Notes under the pieces: model-generated
Told to the model about the DNA's origin: nothing
What the model saw: the letters and a program-made list of their open reading frames with translations, nothing else
Database searches by the model: none
DNA from: JALSRK01 sp964461995
Lineage (GTDB): Bacteria > Acidobacteriota > Terriglobia > Bryobacterales > Bryobacteraceae
Direction: 5' to 3'
NCBI GenBank assembly: GCA_964461995.1
Contig: CAYWXL010000015.1
Span: forward strand, 1 to 64,000
DNA length: 64,000 bases
In this document: in pieces, positions 1 to 8,774 of the stretch
Layout: each line of letters starts with the position of its first letter
How positions within the stretch are numbered: the stretch's first letter is position 1
Position numbers and translations under genes: made by a program

Positions 1-42
1 CGGCCGGCGTACCCTACGATAATAGGAGCGGGTAGGCCTCGC

Positions 43-336
43 ATGGAAACCGACGAGATAGTGCGGATCTTGCGCGATCACGCTGGCGAGTTGCGCAGCC
101 GGTACCGGGTGGGTTTTCTGGCGCTGTTCGGATCCGCCGCGCGGCGCCAAGCGACCGAGACCAGCGACGTGGACCTGCTGGTAGAGTTCGAGACGGAACC
201 GACCTTCGATCTTTTCATGGACCTGAAGTTTCGCCTCGAAGACCTGCTCGGGCGGCGCGTGGACCTGATCACCCGGGCCGGACTCCGCGACGCCCTGAAG
301 GAACGCGTCGAGCGGGAGGCCGTACGTGTCGCGTGA
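43..336 (+). CDS. mntA: MNT-type minimal nucleotidyltransferase (MntA-like antitoxin)
   Basis: This 97-residue protein has the minimal nucleotidyltransferase signature: a GS pair at residues 30-31, ten residues, then D42-V-D44 (GSX10DXD). In studied MNT/HEPN pairs this enzyme neutralises its HEPN partner by adding AMP groups to a tyrosine near the RNase motif. An AGGAG Shine-Dalgarno lies about 13 bases before the ATG. The next gene begins with a GTG that overlaps the 3' end by 11 bp, as expected for a toxin-antitoxin operon. The MNT fold is clear. The antitoxin role is inferred from the neighbouring HEPN remnant, which is frameshifted. Confidence 0.88.
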   Translation: METDEIVRILRDHAGELRSRYRVGFLALFGSAARRQATETSDVDLLVEFETEPTFDLFMDLKFRLEDLLGRRVDLITRAGLRDALKERVEREAVRVA

Positions 337-686
337 TGAAGCGCTTTACCTGGCTGACATCTTGCACGCCTGCCCCAAGATCCGGCGTTACCTAGGGCGG
401 GCGTAGCCGGGAAGAGTTCTTCTCCGACGAGCGAACCTACGACGCGGTCTCGCGGAACCTACAGATCATCGGCGAGGCGGCGAAACGTGTCAGCGCCGCG
501 ACGCGTGAGTCCGCTCCTTCGGTCGACTGGCGGAAGATCGCGGGCTTTCGTGACATTGTCGTCCACGAGTATTTCGGCATCGACAACGCGATTCTCTGGG
601 ACATTGTCACCAACAAGGTTCCTGAGCTCGAAAAGGCAGTTCGTAGTATCGCGGCTGGCGGGAAAGACCATGAACCGGCCGGTTGA
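326..686 (+). pseudogene. hepT: HEPN-family RNase toxin (HepT-like), frameshifted
   Basis: Reading from GTG at 326 gives a HepT-like N-terminus (residues such as EALYLADILHAC) up to a TAG at 404-406. Homology then continues in the +1 frame (SREEFFSDERTYDAV) to a TGA at 684-686. Removing one G from the G-rich run at 395-401 restores about 119 codons, a normal HepT length. The catalytic motif Rx4HxY is intact in the second frame: R at 549-551, H at 564-566 and Y at 570-572. In characterised systems that tyrosine is the AMPylation target of MntA. Either the toxin is genuinely broken or the draft assembly has a one-base error. The 11-bp overlap with the upstream MNT gene supports one operon. Confidence 0.72.
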
Positions 687-731
687 CCGCCGGCCGGTCC
701 ACGGCGGGCCGAAGCGTGTCCTGTGGCGGGC

Positions 732-3512
732 TCACTCCAGCGGCGCGCTCACGTGCTCGTGGATCGGCTGGCGCTCGTTGTTGTCCTCGGGGCTCTGGCG
801 GCGCAACCGCGCGGTGAGACGCTGGGCGCTCTCGTCGGCCTTGAATCGCAAGAAGAGCTTCTGGTGCCGCGTGGCGGCCTCCCGGTCGCCCAATCCACGG
901 TAGGCGAGCATGAGCGTGTAGTGCGCCTGGAGGTCTTCCGGATCGATGGCCAGCACTTGGCGTAGAGCCTCGACCGCCCCGCGATGATCGCGCATCAGGA
1001 ACTTGATGCGGCCGATCTGGTTCAGTACGACGCGGTCGCGGGGGAACCAGCGCCGGACCTGCGCCAGTGAGGCCAGGGCGGCCTCGTAGTCGCCCTCGGC
1101 CTTCTCGGCCATCGCCTTGAAGAACCAGACGCGGCCCAGCTCGGGCCCCAGTTCCAGAGCCTTCGCCAGGTAAGGCTTGGCGGCGTCCACCTCGCCTTCC
1201 TGAATGAGCGCCCGGGCCACGTTGAGCCAGCCGTCCGGGTGCGACGGATCGGCCTCGGCGGCCTTCTTGAAGGCGTACTCGGCGCCTTTCAAATCGCCCT
1301 GGAGCAGCATGCCGATGCCCCAGTCGTTCCAGCGCTCCCAGTCCTCTTTGACGACCGCCTGCCGCCATTCGGTCTTGGTCCCGGGCGGTGCAAGCTGGAA
1401 TTCGACCTGGTCTTCCGCGAGGACGGTGACCGGCAGCTCGGGGATCCGATCCTTGATGGCCCCGCTCACGTTCGGCGGGATGTTCGCCGGGTCGAAGGAC
1501 CAAGGCCGCAGGTCGAAGGCCCGGGTGAGGAGCGGCCCCGAGCCGGCCGGCGGATGAGCGTTGGCGCCATTGGCTTCCACAGGCCCGATAGGCTTTCCGG
1601 CGTAAGCCCAGCGCGTGTAGTAGCGGGTGAACTTGCGATGGTTCAGCCGGGCGGTGAGGCGGATGGGGCCTTCGGCATCCTCGGGAATCTTCATGCGATA
1701 GTGAACCACGTCGGCGGCCCCTGGCGGGATCAGCCGGACGTAGAGCACGCTGCGGGCCTGCCAGGCGTTGCGCTTGTTGATGGGGTTGCCTGCGCCGTCG
1801 AGCATGAAGCTGCGGTAGAAGTGGGCTCCGGGATCGATCTCGCCGGTCTCGTCCAGGCGCCCGCTCCAGAAGAGGGGCCGTCCGGCGGCGTCTTCGGCCT
1901 TCAACTCGAGCCAGACGTCGAAGGCGTCCACCGTGCCGGTGGGGAAGAAGTGGCCGATGCGGCGGGTACGGACCACCACATCGATGCGGACCGTCTCGCC
2001 CGGCTGGAACAGCGTGCCCGCGCGATCCAGCGGGGCCGCGACTTCGCCCACCTCGCGGATCACCACATGGCGGCGCTGCTGAGCCTCTTCACCGACGGCG
2101 AAGGTGGTCATCGCCTCCTGGCCTTCGCCGGTGCGCCGCCGCATCTGCACCCCGCCCTCTTCCACCGGCGAGGCGGCGAAGATGTCCACGGTGATGAACC
2201 CCGACTTCAGGAACGCCTGCAGGGCGCGCTGCTGCCGCTCGTGGCCGTTCACGTGCGGCAGAGCGGTGTTGGCCGCCGGGAAGCGGTGTGAGCGGACCAG
2301 ACCGCCGGGGGCCGCCGGATCGCGTCCGGGTACCAGCGGCATGTGGCAGTCGGCGCAGATCAGCGGCTTCTCGGGATAGTAGAAGCTCCGGGCTCCCTGG
2401 CCGCTGACGCCGCTGGCCTGCCAGTTGTCGTAGCTGTTGAAGCCCCGCAGCCAGCGGTAGTCGTTTACCGGCTTATCCAGATGCACCTTGTGGCAGGCTG
2501 AGCAGAACTCGCTGGTGCGCATGAAGGGCTTCAGGAACGTCTTGCGGTGGGGTTCGGCATCCACGCGCGTCAGGAAGGCGCCGAGGTGCCGCATGAGCGG
2601 GTTCGGGCTGGCGGCGAGCCGGTCGATGGCCGGGTACTCGATGGTGAAGTCGCCGTTGCCCATGGTGCTGTTGACGTGGACGATGGAATGGCAGGAGACG
2701 CAGCCGAGGCCGGTCTGGGCCTCGGGCGTATCGATCTGCTCTCTGATCGGTGTGTCCCACTTGCCGCTGAACAGCACCGCATGGTCGTGGCAGCCGGCGC
2801 ACCAGCGCGACGAACGAGTCTCGCCGGTGACTTCTTGCATGTGCTCGATCGCCTTCCGGTAAAACTGGTTGTTGAACGAGGCGAAGTGGTGGACGCTCTC
2901 GTACCACTGGTCGTAGATGTCCTGGTGGCACTCGGCGCACTGCTTGGAGTTCATGAAGTAGGAAGAGGGGATCAGGCCGCCGTCCTTGGTGCGGGCCGAC
3001 GAAGGCCAGAACGGGGATTCCGGCCCCGCGCCTTCTTCCTCCATCGAAAGCGGGGTCTGAGCGGGGTTACGGATCCAGCCGTTTTCGTCGGCGGCGCGGT
3101 ACAAGCCCAATCCCACCGGCAGCAGCACACCGGCGGCGAGAGCGCCGCGAATCGGGAGGCGCAGCGAAGGAAGCGGCGCGGTGAGCCGTTCGGCCGCCCA
3201 GAAAACTCCGGCGATGCTCGACCCGACGTGAACCCACAGCAACCAGGCGTTGGCCAGCGTGTTACCAACGGCGACCAATGCCACTGCCGACACGGCGCTC
3301 ACCGCGAGCAGAATCACCGGCCCCAGGCCGAGCCGCCTCCGGAGAGCGCCGTCCCGGCGCAGCAACAGGCCGCCCGCAACCACCAGAGCCAGCCCCAACA
3401 GAAGGTGCGCCAGGACGTTGCCCATGTAGAAGACGGTGGGCGAGGCGTCGCTGGCCAGGTAAACGCTGTTGGCGAGTAAAAGGAAGACCCCGGCTTTGAC
3501 CCAGCGCTTCAT
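732..3512 (-). CDS. Membrane-anchored pentaheme c-type cytochrome with C-terminal TPRs
   Basis: The 926-residue protein starts with about four hydrophobic segments (roughly residues 7-140). An extracytoplasmic region follows with five CxxCH heme sites, at residues 192-196, 238-242, 271-275, 337-341 and 386-390. The last third carries TPR repeats (about 720-890). The heme part resembles the cytochrome c-554 type multiheme family. It probably moves electrons at the outer face of the cytoplasmic membrane while the TPR tail binds partners. The gene lies 45 bp downstream of the large TPR/FG-GAP gene on the same strand, suggesting cotranscription. The electron donor and acceptor cannot be read from the sequence. 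Confidence 0.85.
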   Translation of the reverse strand: MKRWVKAGVFLLLANSVYLASDASPTVFYMGNVLAHLLLGLALVVAGGLLLRRDGALRRRLGLGPVILLAVSAVSAVALVAVGNTLANAWLLWVHVGSSIAGVFWAAERLTAPLPSLRLPIRGALAAGVLLPVGLGLYRAADENGWIRNPAQTPLSMEEEGAGPESPFWPSSARTKDGGLIPSSYFMNSKQCAECHQDIYDQWYESVHHFASFNNQFYRKAIEHMQEVTGETRSSRWCAGCHDHAVLFSGKWDTPIREQIDTPEAQTGLGCVSCHSIVHVNSTMGNGDFTIEYPAIDRLAASPNPLMRHLGAFLTRVDAEPHRKTFLKPFMRTSEFCSACHKVHLDKPVNDYRWLRGFNSYDNWQASGVSGQGARSFYYPEKPLICADCHMPLVPGRDPAAPGGLVRSHRFPAANTALPHVNGHERQQRALQAFLKSGFITVDIFAASPVEEGGVQMRRRTGEGQEAMTTFAVGEEAQQRRHVVIREVGEVAAPLDRAGTLFQPGETVRIDVVVRTRRIGHFFPTGTVDAFDVWLELKAEDAAGRPLFWSGRLDETGEIDPGAHFYRSFMLDGAGNPINKRNAWQARSVLYVRLIPPGAADVVHYRMKIPEDAEGPIRLTARLNHRKFTRYYTRWAYAGKPIGPVEANGANAHPPAGSGPLLTRAFDLRPWSFDPANIPPNVSGAIKDRIPELPVTVLAEDQVEFQLAPPGTKTEWRQAVVKEDWERWNDWGIGMLLQGDLKGAEYAFKKAAEADPSHPDGWLNVARALIQEGEVDAAKPYLAKALELGPELGRVWFFKAMAEKAEGDYEAALASLAQVRRWFPRDRVVLNQIGRIKFLMRDHRGAVEALRQVLAIDPEDLQAHYTLMLAYRGLGDREAATRHQKLFLRFKADESAQRLTARLRRQSPEDNNERQPIHEHVSAPLE

Positions 3513-3557
3513 CGACCCCTCCGCTTTCTCTTATTATGGCCCGGCGGACGGCTCCGT

Positions 3558-6500
3558 TCACTCGCCCGGTTGGGCGCCTCTGGGGGCCTGTGGCGCGGCG
3601 GCGAGCGGCCGGATGAGCCGCAGCGCCGGCCGCGTCAGGTATTTCTCGATGTACTCGCGGTGCAGCGGCGTGTCCGGGTAGCTTTCGGTCTCCGGATACG
3701 GATAGGTGCTCATCGCGTGGAAGGGCAGTGGCTCGACCGAAGTGGACGTGATCGTGTTCGGATCCTGGTCCTTTTCCCAGCCGTCCACGCCGAGGATGAA
3801 GGTCCGCTTCCAGCCCTCGGGAAGCGGCGGCAGTTGGGTGGCGTCGAAGCGGAGCCGGATCTCGTCGCCCGCGCCCATGATCACGAACCGGTCGTCTACC
3901 GACGTGAGCAGCTCGGTAACTTCTCCGTAGCGCGTATACATTCCAGGCGTCTGGGACCAGGGAGCCGTCGGAACAGGGCCGTCGTAGAAGAACTGCTGGG
4001 GCTGGATGCCCTCCGGATCCACCTGGATGCGGGCAAACCCCCGGAAGCGCAGGTCGGCATCCGCCGGCCGCAGCCCGGTGAGGCGGACTTCCGGCTCCCG
4101 CGCCCCGGGCGACAAGAAGATCTCGTCCCAGTAGATCCGCATGTTGGTGACGATGCGCACTTCGCGGCTCGCCGAGAGGAACTTGCCCCGGAGATCGACG
4201 ACGATCGTCTTCGGCAGCCCCGCCGGCAGTCCCATGTCTTCGAACACCGTCACCCAGCGGCCCGCCTCGTCTCGCACTTCGAGCCGCGGCGGCCGCAAGC
4301 CCGTCTCGTCCTCCTGGGAGAAGCCGAGATAGTTGCTGCCTTCGGCCCAGTCGGTCCAGCCGCTGAGCACAAGTACGGCGTCGTTGTCTGGAGCGGCCTC
4401 GCCGAAGTCGAGGGTGAGCGTGTGCATCGCGGCCGCGCCCCGGCGCGCTTTGCGCGGGATGCTGTCCACGTACCGCTTGTCCAGGCGCGAGACCCGGTCC
4501 AGCACGTCGCGCCCGGCATCGTCGCGCGCCGAAACCGGGTACATCCGTTCCCGGACGCCATAGAGCTTGAACTCCGGCGGCGGCACGGTGAACTTCTCGT
4601 TGGTGAACACTTCGACGGTAGCCGGGTGGTCCACCGCCAGCAGCTTCACTTCGTCCACGTAGACCACCTCCGCCAGCTCCTGTGTCAACCGGACTTCGTA
4701 CTTGCCGTCCCGCGGCGCCAACGCCCCGTCCGGAAGCTGCACGTACTCGTCGTGATCGGCGGGGAAGAACTGCCCGTCGCCGATCTGTACGCCCAGCGGT
4801 CCCACGCCGAGCACGTCGGTGATGAAGCGGAACTTTTCGCCGTCCCAGGTCCAGATCATCGGGCAGGAGCCGCTCAGGCGCTCCTCTTCGATGTAGTTGA
4901 CCGAGACGTTGGTCTTCTGCCGCATGGCGTTCTGGATGAGACCGTTCGACCAGGTGATCCGGACCGTGTCGATCTCCTGCGCCGGGCCGACGCCGAAGGC
5001 CTCCGTGACGCCCCGGTAGAGGCGCTTCTGGTAGCGCAGCCCGGCCTTGACTTCGATCTCGGCCATGGGCGCCAGCTTGGGGGCCTTACGGCCGGTGAGC
5101 GAGACGCGGAGCCAGCGGTTCTGCGTCTCGGTGCGGTTCAGCAGCAGGCGGGCCTTGCCATCCGTGCCCACCAGCATGAGGTCGGTTCGTCCGTCGCCGT
5201 CGAAATCGGCCGCCGCGCCGCCGAGGAATGCGTCGAGATCAGCGGGTTTCTTGCCCGGCGCGAAGCGGCCCTTGCCGAGGTTCCGGTAGACGAGGCCGCC
5301 CGCCACCAGATCGGCCACTCCGCGGTTCTCCAGATCGGCGAAGACCGGCGCGCCCTTGGCTTCGATCTTGGCGGCTTCGAACTTGCCGCGCCGGTTCCAG
5401 AGCAGGCCCGTGCGGCCGCCGGCCACGAAGGCCAGGTCGAACCAACCGTCGTTGTTGGCGTCCACGACGGCCAGGCTCCGAGCGCCGGCCGGGAGCGCGT
5501 TCAGATCCCGCCGCTCGTACTTGCCGGCGAGGCGGTCCTTGTACAGGATTCCAGCCCGGTTCCGGTAAGAGACCGCCAGGTCGAACATCTTGGTGTCCGA
5601 AACGACGCGGACGGCCACGGCATCGACGGCCTCGCCTTTGGCGAACGGGAAGTCTCCGGTGCGGTCGGCGAAGCCGTTGGGGCCTTCGTTGCGCATGAGC
5701 ACCGCCTTGGAGCCGAAGAGGAACAGATCCAGGTCGTTGTCGTGGTCGTAGTCGAGCCAGACGGCTTTCCGGAACGCTCCAGACGGCAGCGAGACCGAAG
5801 CGCGCTCGAAGCGGCCGTCCTTGTTGTGCAACAGCACGGCTCCGGTGCGGGTGGTGACGGCCAGATCGGCGAGACCGTCGTTGTCATAGTCGGCCGGGGC
5901 CACCGAAGTGATGCCGCGGAGGCCTTCCAGGCCGGACTTCTCGACCGGTTCCTCGCTGTCCACATAGAGGCGCGCCCCGCCGCTCGACCAAACGACCGCG
6001 TGGGGCTTGTCGCCGAGCGCGGCGTGCAGCACCGCCACGCCTACCCGGTCGGTGGAGAACTCGGCGCCCAAAACGGCGGTTTCGAAGCGCAACTCTGCCG
6101 GGGCGCTTTCTTCGGCCACCGGCTCGATCACCTCGTAGACCTCCGAGTAGAAGCTCCAGTTCATGTCCTCGGCCACCACGGCGCCCTTCTGGGCCGCCTT
6201 CAGCTTCTTGAAGATCTCGAGTTCCTGGCGCGCCTTCTCCCGGTCGCCAGAAGTGCGGTAGGAGTTGAACAACTGGAAGTGCGGGGCGGCGAGGCTGGGA
6301 TCGAGCTTGGCGGCGAGCTGGAAGTTCTCGATCGCCTCCTTCATGCGCCCGGCGCGCTTGTAGAGGACGCCGAGGTTGTAACGTGTGACCGCCTCGTCGG
6401 GCACGAGCTTGCCCATCTGCTCGAGTTGTTCGATCGCCTTCTCGAACTCGCCGAGCTTCTTGTACTCGATGCCCAGGTTGAACCAGGTGTGGGGGATGGA

Positions 6501-6800
6501 TGGATCCTTCTCCTGGACCTTCTTGAGCTCGGCGATTCCTTCTTCGGTGCGTCCCGCTCGAAGAAGCGCTAGCCCGTAGTTCAGGCGGTCGATCAGCGAG
6601 TCCGGGTTAAGGGCGAGCGCCTTCTTGAACTCCTCGACGGCTTCCTTCTTCGCCGTCGGGTTCTCATAATAAGCCTTGGCGAGATTTCGGATCCGCTGCA
6701 GTTTTTCTTTAAGGACGGCGCCGGAATCGGCCCCCGCATGAACAGCCACGCCGATGGCCGCAGCCACGAATACACCGGTCCACAAGCGCGCGAGTTTCAT
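3558..6800 (-). CDS. Exported TPR / FG-GAP repeat protein with UnbV-like segment (CRTAC1-like)
   Basis: A signal peptide spans about residues 1-25. TPR repeats follow at about 45-200, then a beta-propeller region with FG-GAP/VCBS calcium-loop motifs: DYDNDG at 304, DYDHDNDLD at 350, DANNDGWFD at 447 and DFDGDGRTD at 532. Residues about 560-640 resemble the ASPIC/UnbV segment that closes CRTAC1-type proteins. The last 430 residues match no family I can name. The protein is probably extracytoplasmic and involved in binding or assembly. It lies immediately upstream of the pentaheme cytochrome gene (45 bp gap, same strand), so the two may form one complex. Its substrate or partner is unknown. Confidence 0.82.
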   Translation of the reverse strand: MKLARLWTGVFVAAAIGVAVHAGADSGAVLKEKLQRIRNLAKAYYENPTAKKEAVEEFKKALALNPDSLIDRLNYGLALLRAGRTEEGIAELKKVQEKDPSIPHTWFNLGIEYKKLGEFEKAIEQLEQMGKLVPDEAVTRYNLGVLYKRAGRMKEAIENFQLAAKLDPSLAAPHFQLFNSYRTSGDREKARQELEIFKKLKAAQKGAVVAEDMNWSFYSEVYEVIEPVAEESAPAELRFETAVLGAEFSTDRVGVAVLHAALGDKPHAVVWSSGGARLYVDSEEPVEKSGLEGLRGITSVAPADYDNDGLADLAVTTRTGAVLLHNKDGRFERASVSLPSGAFRKAVWLDYDHDNDLDLFLFGSKAVLMRNEGPNGFADRTGDFPFAKGEAVDAVAVRVVSDTKMFDLAVSYRNRAGILYKDRLAGKYERRDLNALPAGARSLAVVDANNDGWFDLAFVAGGRTGLLWNRRGKFEAAKIEAKGAPVFADLENRGVADLVAGGLVYRNLGKGRFAPGKKPADLDAFLGGAAADFDGDGRTDLMLVGTDGKARLLLNRTETQNRWLRVSLTGRKAPKLAPMAEIEVKAGLRYQKRLYRGVTEAFGVGPAQEIDTVRITWSNGLIQNAMRQKTNVSVNYIEEERLSGSCPMIWTWDGEKFRFITDVLGVGPLGVQIGDGQFFPADHDEYVQLPDGALAPRDGKYEVRLTQELAEVVYVDEVKLLAVDHPATVEVFTNEKFTVPPPEFKLYGVRERMYPVSARDDAGRDVLDRVSRLDKRYVDSIPRKARRGAAAMHTLTLDFGEAAPDNDAVLVLSGWTDWAEGSNYLGFSQEDETGLRPPRLEVRDEAGRWVTVFEDMGLPAGLPKTIVVDLRGKFLSASREVRIVTNMRIYWDEIFLSPGAREPEVRLTGLRPADADLRFRGFARIQVDPEGIQPQQFFYDGPVPTAPWSQTPGMYTRYGEVTELLTSVDDRFVIMGAGDEIRLRFDATQLPPLPEGWKRTFILGVDGWEKDQDPNTITSTSVEPLPFHAMSTYPYPETESYPDTPLHREYIEKYLTRPALRLIRPLAAAPQAPRGAQPGE

Positions 6801-6856
6801 GGAAGTACACCCATTGTACTTCGGACAGGCCGGCGGTTCGCGTTCCGGTGACGCGG

Positions 6857-8698
6857 CTACCGCTCCGCCCCGGCGCCCGGCTCCGAGGGTGAGGGCGGGG
6901 CTTCGTCTACCAGCCCGATCACGATGTCGCCCGGCCGGGGGCGGGGGCGGCCGTCGGCGGCGGAAACGATCAACCTCCGCCGGCCGTCCTCATCGCGGAC
7001 GACGAACAGCAGCAAGGCCTGCGGGCCGTACTTCTCCTGCCAGGCCTTCCAGTCGAACTGGTCGGTGAGCTTGCTGCGTTTGAGCTTGGCTCCGGAGACG
7101 AACCGCTGGGCCAAGAAGTCGTAGGTGACTTCCTCCCCGAAAAGAATCCGTCCGCTCAAGTGCAGCGGCGAGATCTGTTTCCGCGCCGCCTCGGGGCCCG
7201 TGTAGGGCTTCAGTTGGTAGACCTCCTTGCGCCCAAAGATCCCGGCGAAGTGCAGCGCCGCCAGGGTGTTGGCCTCTTCGTTCGAGGTGAGTGCGAGCAG
7301 GCGGCCGATCCCGTAGAGGTCGATCTCCTCGAGTACGTGCTCGGAGAGGATGCCGCCGTAGTGGACCGGCAGGCCGGCCATGCGGGCCCGGGTGACGTTG
7401 TACCAGTTGCTGTCGGCCAGCACCACGCGAAAGCCTTCCTTTTGCAAAGCTAGCGCCATCTCGCGGGCCCAGGAGTGCGCGCCCACGAACAGCGCCCCCT
7501 GGGGCGAGCCTTCGGCCAGGCCGAGGCGGCGGGCGACGGGGAAGGCGGTGAGCCCGTAGAGGGTGACGGTCCCGATGATGACCAGGAAGGTGACCGGCAC
7601 CAGCCGGGCTGCTTCTTCTACGCCGGCGGCGGCGAGGCGGTCCGCGAAGATGGAGCTGACCGCGGCGGCGACGATCCCCCGGGGCGCCATCCAGGCCAGA
7701 AACTCCCGCTCGGCGGCGCTCAGCTTGCTGCCGACGGCCGAGATCCACACGGCCGCCGGCCGGACAAGGAAAACGAGCACGGCCAGGAACGTCCAGGCGC
7801 GCCAGTCCGCCTGTTGCAAATCTTCCGCCGAGAGCCGGGCCGCCAAGACGATAAACAGCACCGAGATCACCAGCACCCGCAGGTTCTCTTTGAACTCGAC
7901 CAGGTGCCGGACCGCCACCCGGCGCTGATTGGCCAACACCAGGCCCATGAGGGTGGTGGCCAGAAATCCCGATTCGGGCTGGAAGTGGTCCGAGATCGTA
8001 TAGGCAAGCACCACCATGCAGAGCGAGAAAGCGTTTTGCAGCTCGTCGGGAACGAGATAGTAGCGGATCAGAACAGCCAGCACGATCGCTGCGGCGACCC
8101 CCACGCCCGATCCCACCACCACGGCGGAGAGAAGCTGAATGGCGGCGTCCTCGGCCTGAGTCGCCAGACTGCCGGCGCGGATCGCCTCGTAGACCAGGAC
8201 GGCCAGCAGGGCGCCGACCGGATCGTTCAGAATGCCTTCCCACCGGATCACCGCCGCTATTTGGCCCTTGGGCCGGACGTGGTGGAGCAGGGGAATGACC
8301 ACCGTCGGGCCGGTGACCACCAGGATCGCCCCGAACAACACCGCGAGTTCCACACTGAAGCCCAGGATCAGCCACGCCGCCGCGGCGGCCAAAACCCACG
8401 TCGCCGCCGCTCCCATGGTGATCAGCCGCAGGATGACGTTGCCCGTCTCGCGCAGCTCCCGAAAGTTGAGGCTCAGTCCGCCTTCGAAGAGGATCACGCC
8501 GACGGACAAAGACACAAAGGGCGTCAGCACCGGTCCGAACAGCTCGTCCGGGTTCAGGAAGCCAGCGACCGGCCCGGCGAGAATGCCGGCCAGCAGCAGA
8601 AGTAAGATCGACGGCAGGTGCAAGCGCCAGGCGACCCACCGGGCGAGGATGCCGATTACCAGAATGGCGGCCAGGCCGATCAGGTACCGTTCGTCCAT
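6857..8698 (-). CDS. CPA1-type cation:proton antiporter with C-terminal RCK/TrkA-N-like domain
   Basis: The first 390 or so residues form a 12-13 segment membrane domain typical of the CPA1 Na+/H+ exchangers, including the GVILFEGGLSL and DPVGALLAVLVYE stretches that carry family-conserved residues. Residues about 400-510 form a Rossmann-like nucleotide-binding domain related to TrkA-N/RCK domains (GALFVGAHSWA, VLADSNWYNV, ALTSNEEANTLAA), followed by a short C-terminal domain. Such proteins exchange Na+ or K+ for H+ across the cytoplasmic membrane and are gated by nucleotides or ligands through the RCK part. Ion specificity cannot be decided here. The gene stands alone between two unrelated minus-strand genes. 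Confidence 0.87.
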   Translation of the reverse strand: MDERYLIGLAAILVIGILARWVAWRLHLPSILLLLLAGILAGPVAGFLNPDELFGPVLTPFVSLSVGVILFEGGLSLNFRELRETGNVILRLITMGAAATWVLAAAAAWLILGFSVELAVLFGAILVVTGPTVVIPLLHHVRPKGQIAAVIRWEGILNDPVGALLAVLVYEAIRAGSLATQAEDAAIQLLSAVVVGSGVGVAAAIVLAVLIRYYLVPDELQNAFSLCMVVLAYTISDHFQPESGFLATTLMGLVLANQRRVAVRHLVEFKENLRVLVISVLFIVLAARLSAEDLQQADWRAWTFLAVLVFLVRPAAVWISAVGSKLSAAEREFLAWMAPRGIVAAAVSSIFADRLAAAGVEEAARLVPVTFLVIIGTVTLYGLTAFPVARRLGLAEGSPQGALFVGAHSWAREMALALQKEGFRVVLADSNWYNVTRARMAGLPVHYGGILSEHVLEEIDLYGIGRLLALTSNEEANTLAALHFAGIFGRKEVYQLKPYTGPEAARKQISPLHLSGRILFGEEVTYDFLAQRFVSGAKLKRSKLTDQFDWKAWQEKYGPQALLLFVVRDEDGRRRLIVSAADGRPRPRPGDIVIGLVDEAPPSPSEPGAGAER

Positions 8699-8774
8699 TT
8701 ACTTAGTATCGACGGGTGCGGATCGAGGCGGCTGGCCGTCCTGACAGGCGCTGGGCCGCGCCGGCAGCCGGTCT

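Noticed and set aside
3570..6572. A 1000-codon open frame on the plus strand, opposite the FG-GAP/TPR gene
   Set aside because: It is the GC-driven antisense shadow of a well-supported gene; its composition is not protein-like and it has no Shine-Dalgarno or known motif.
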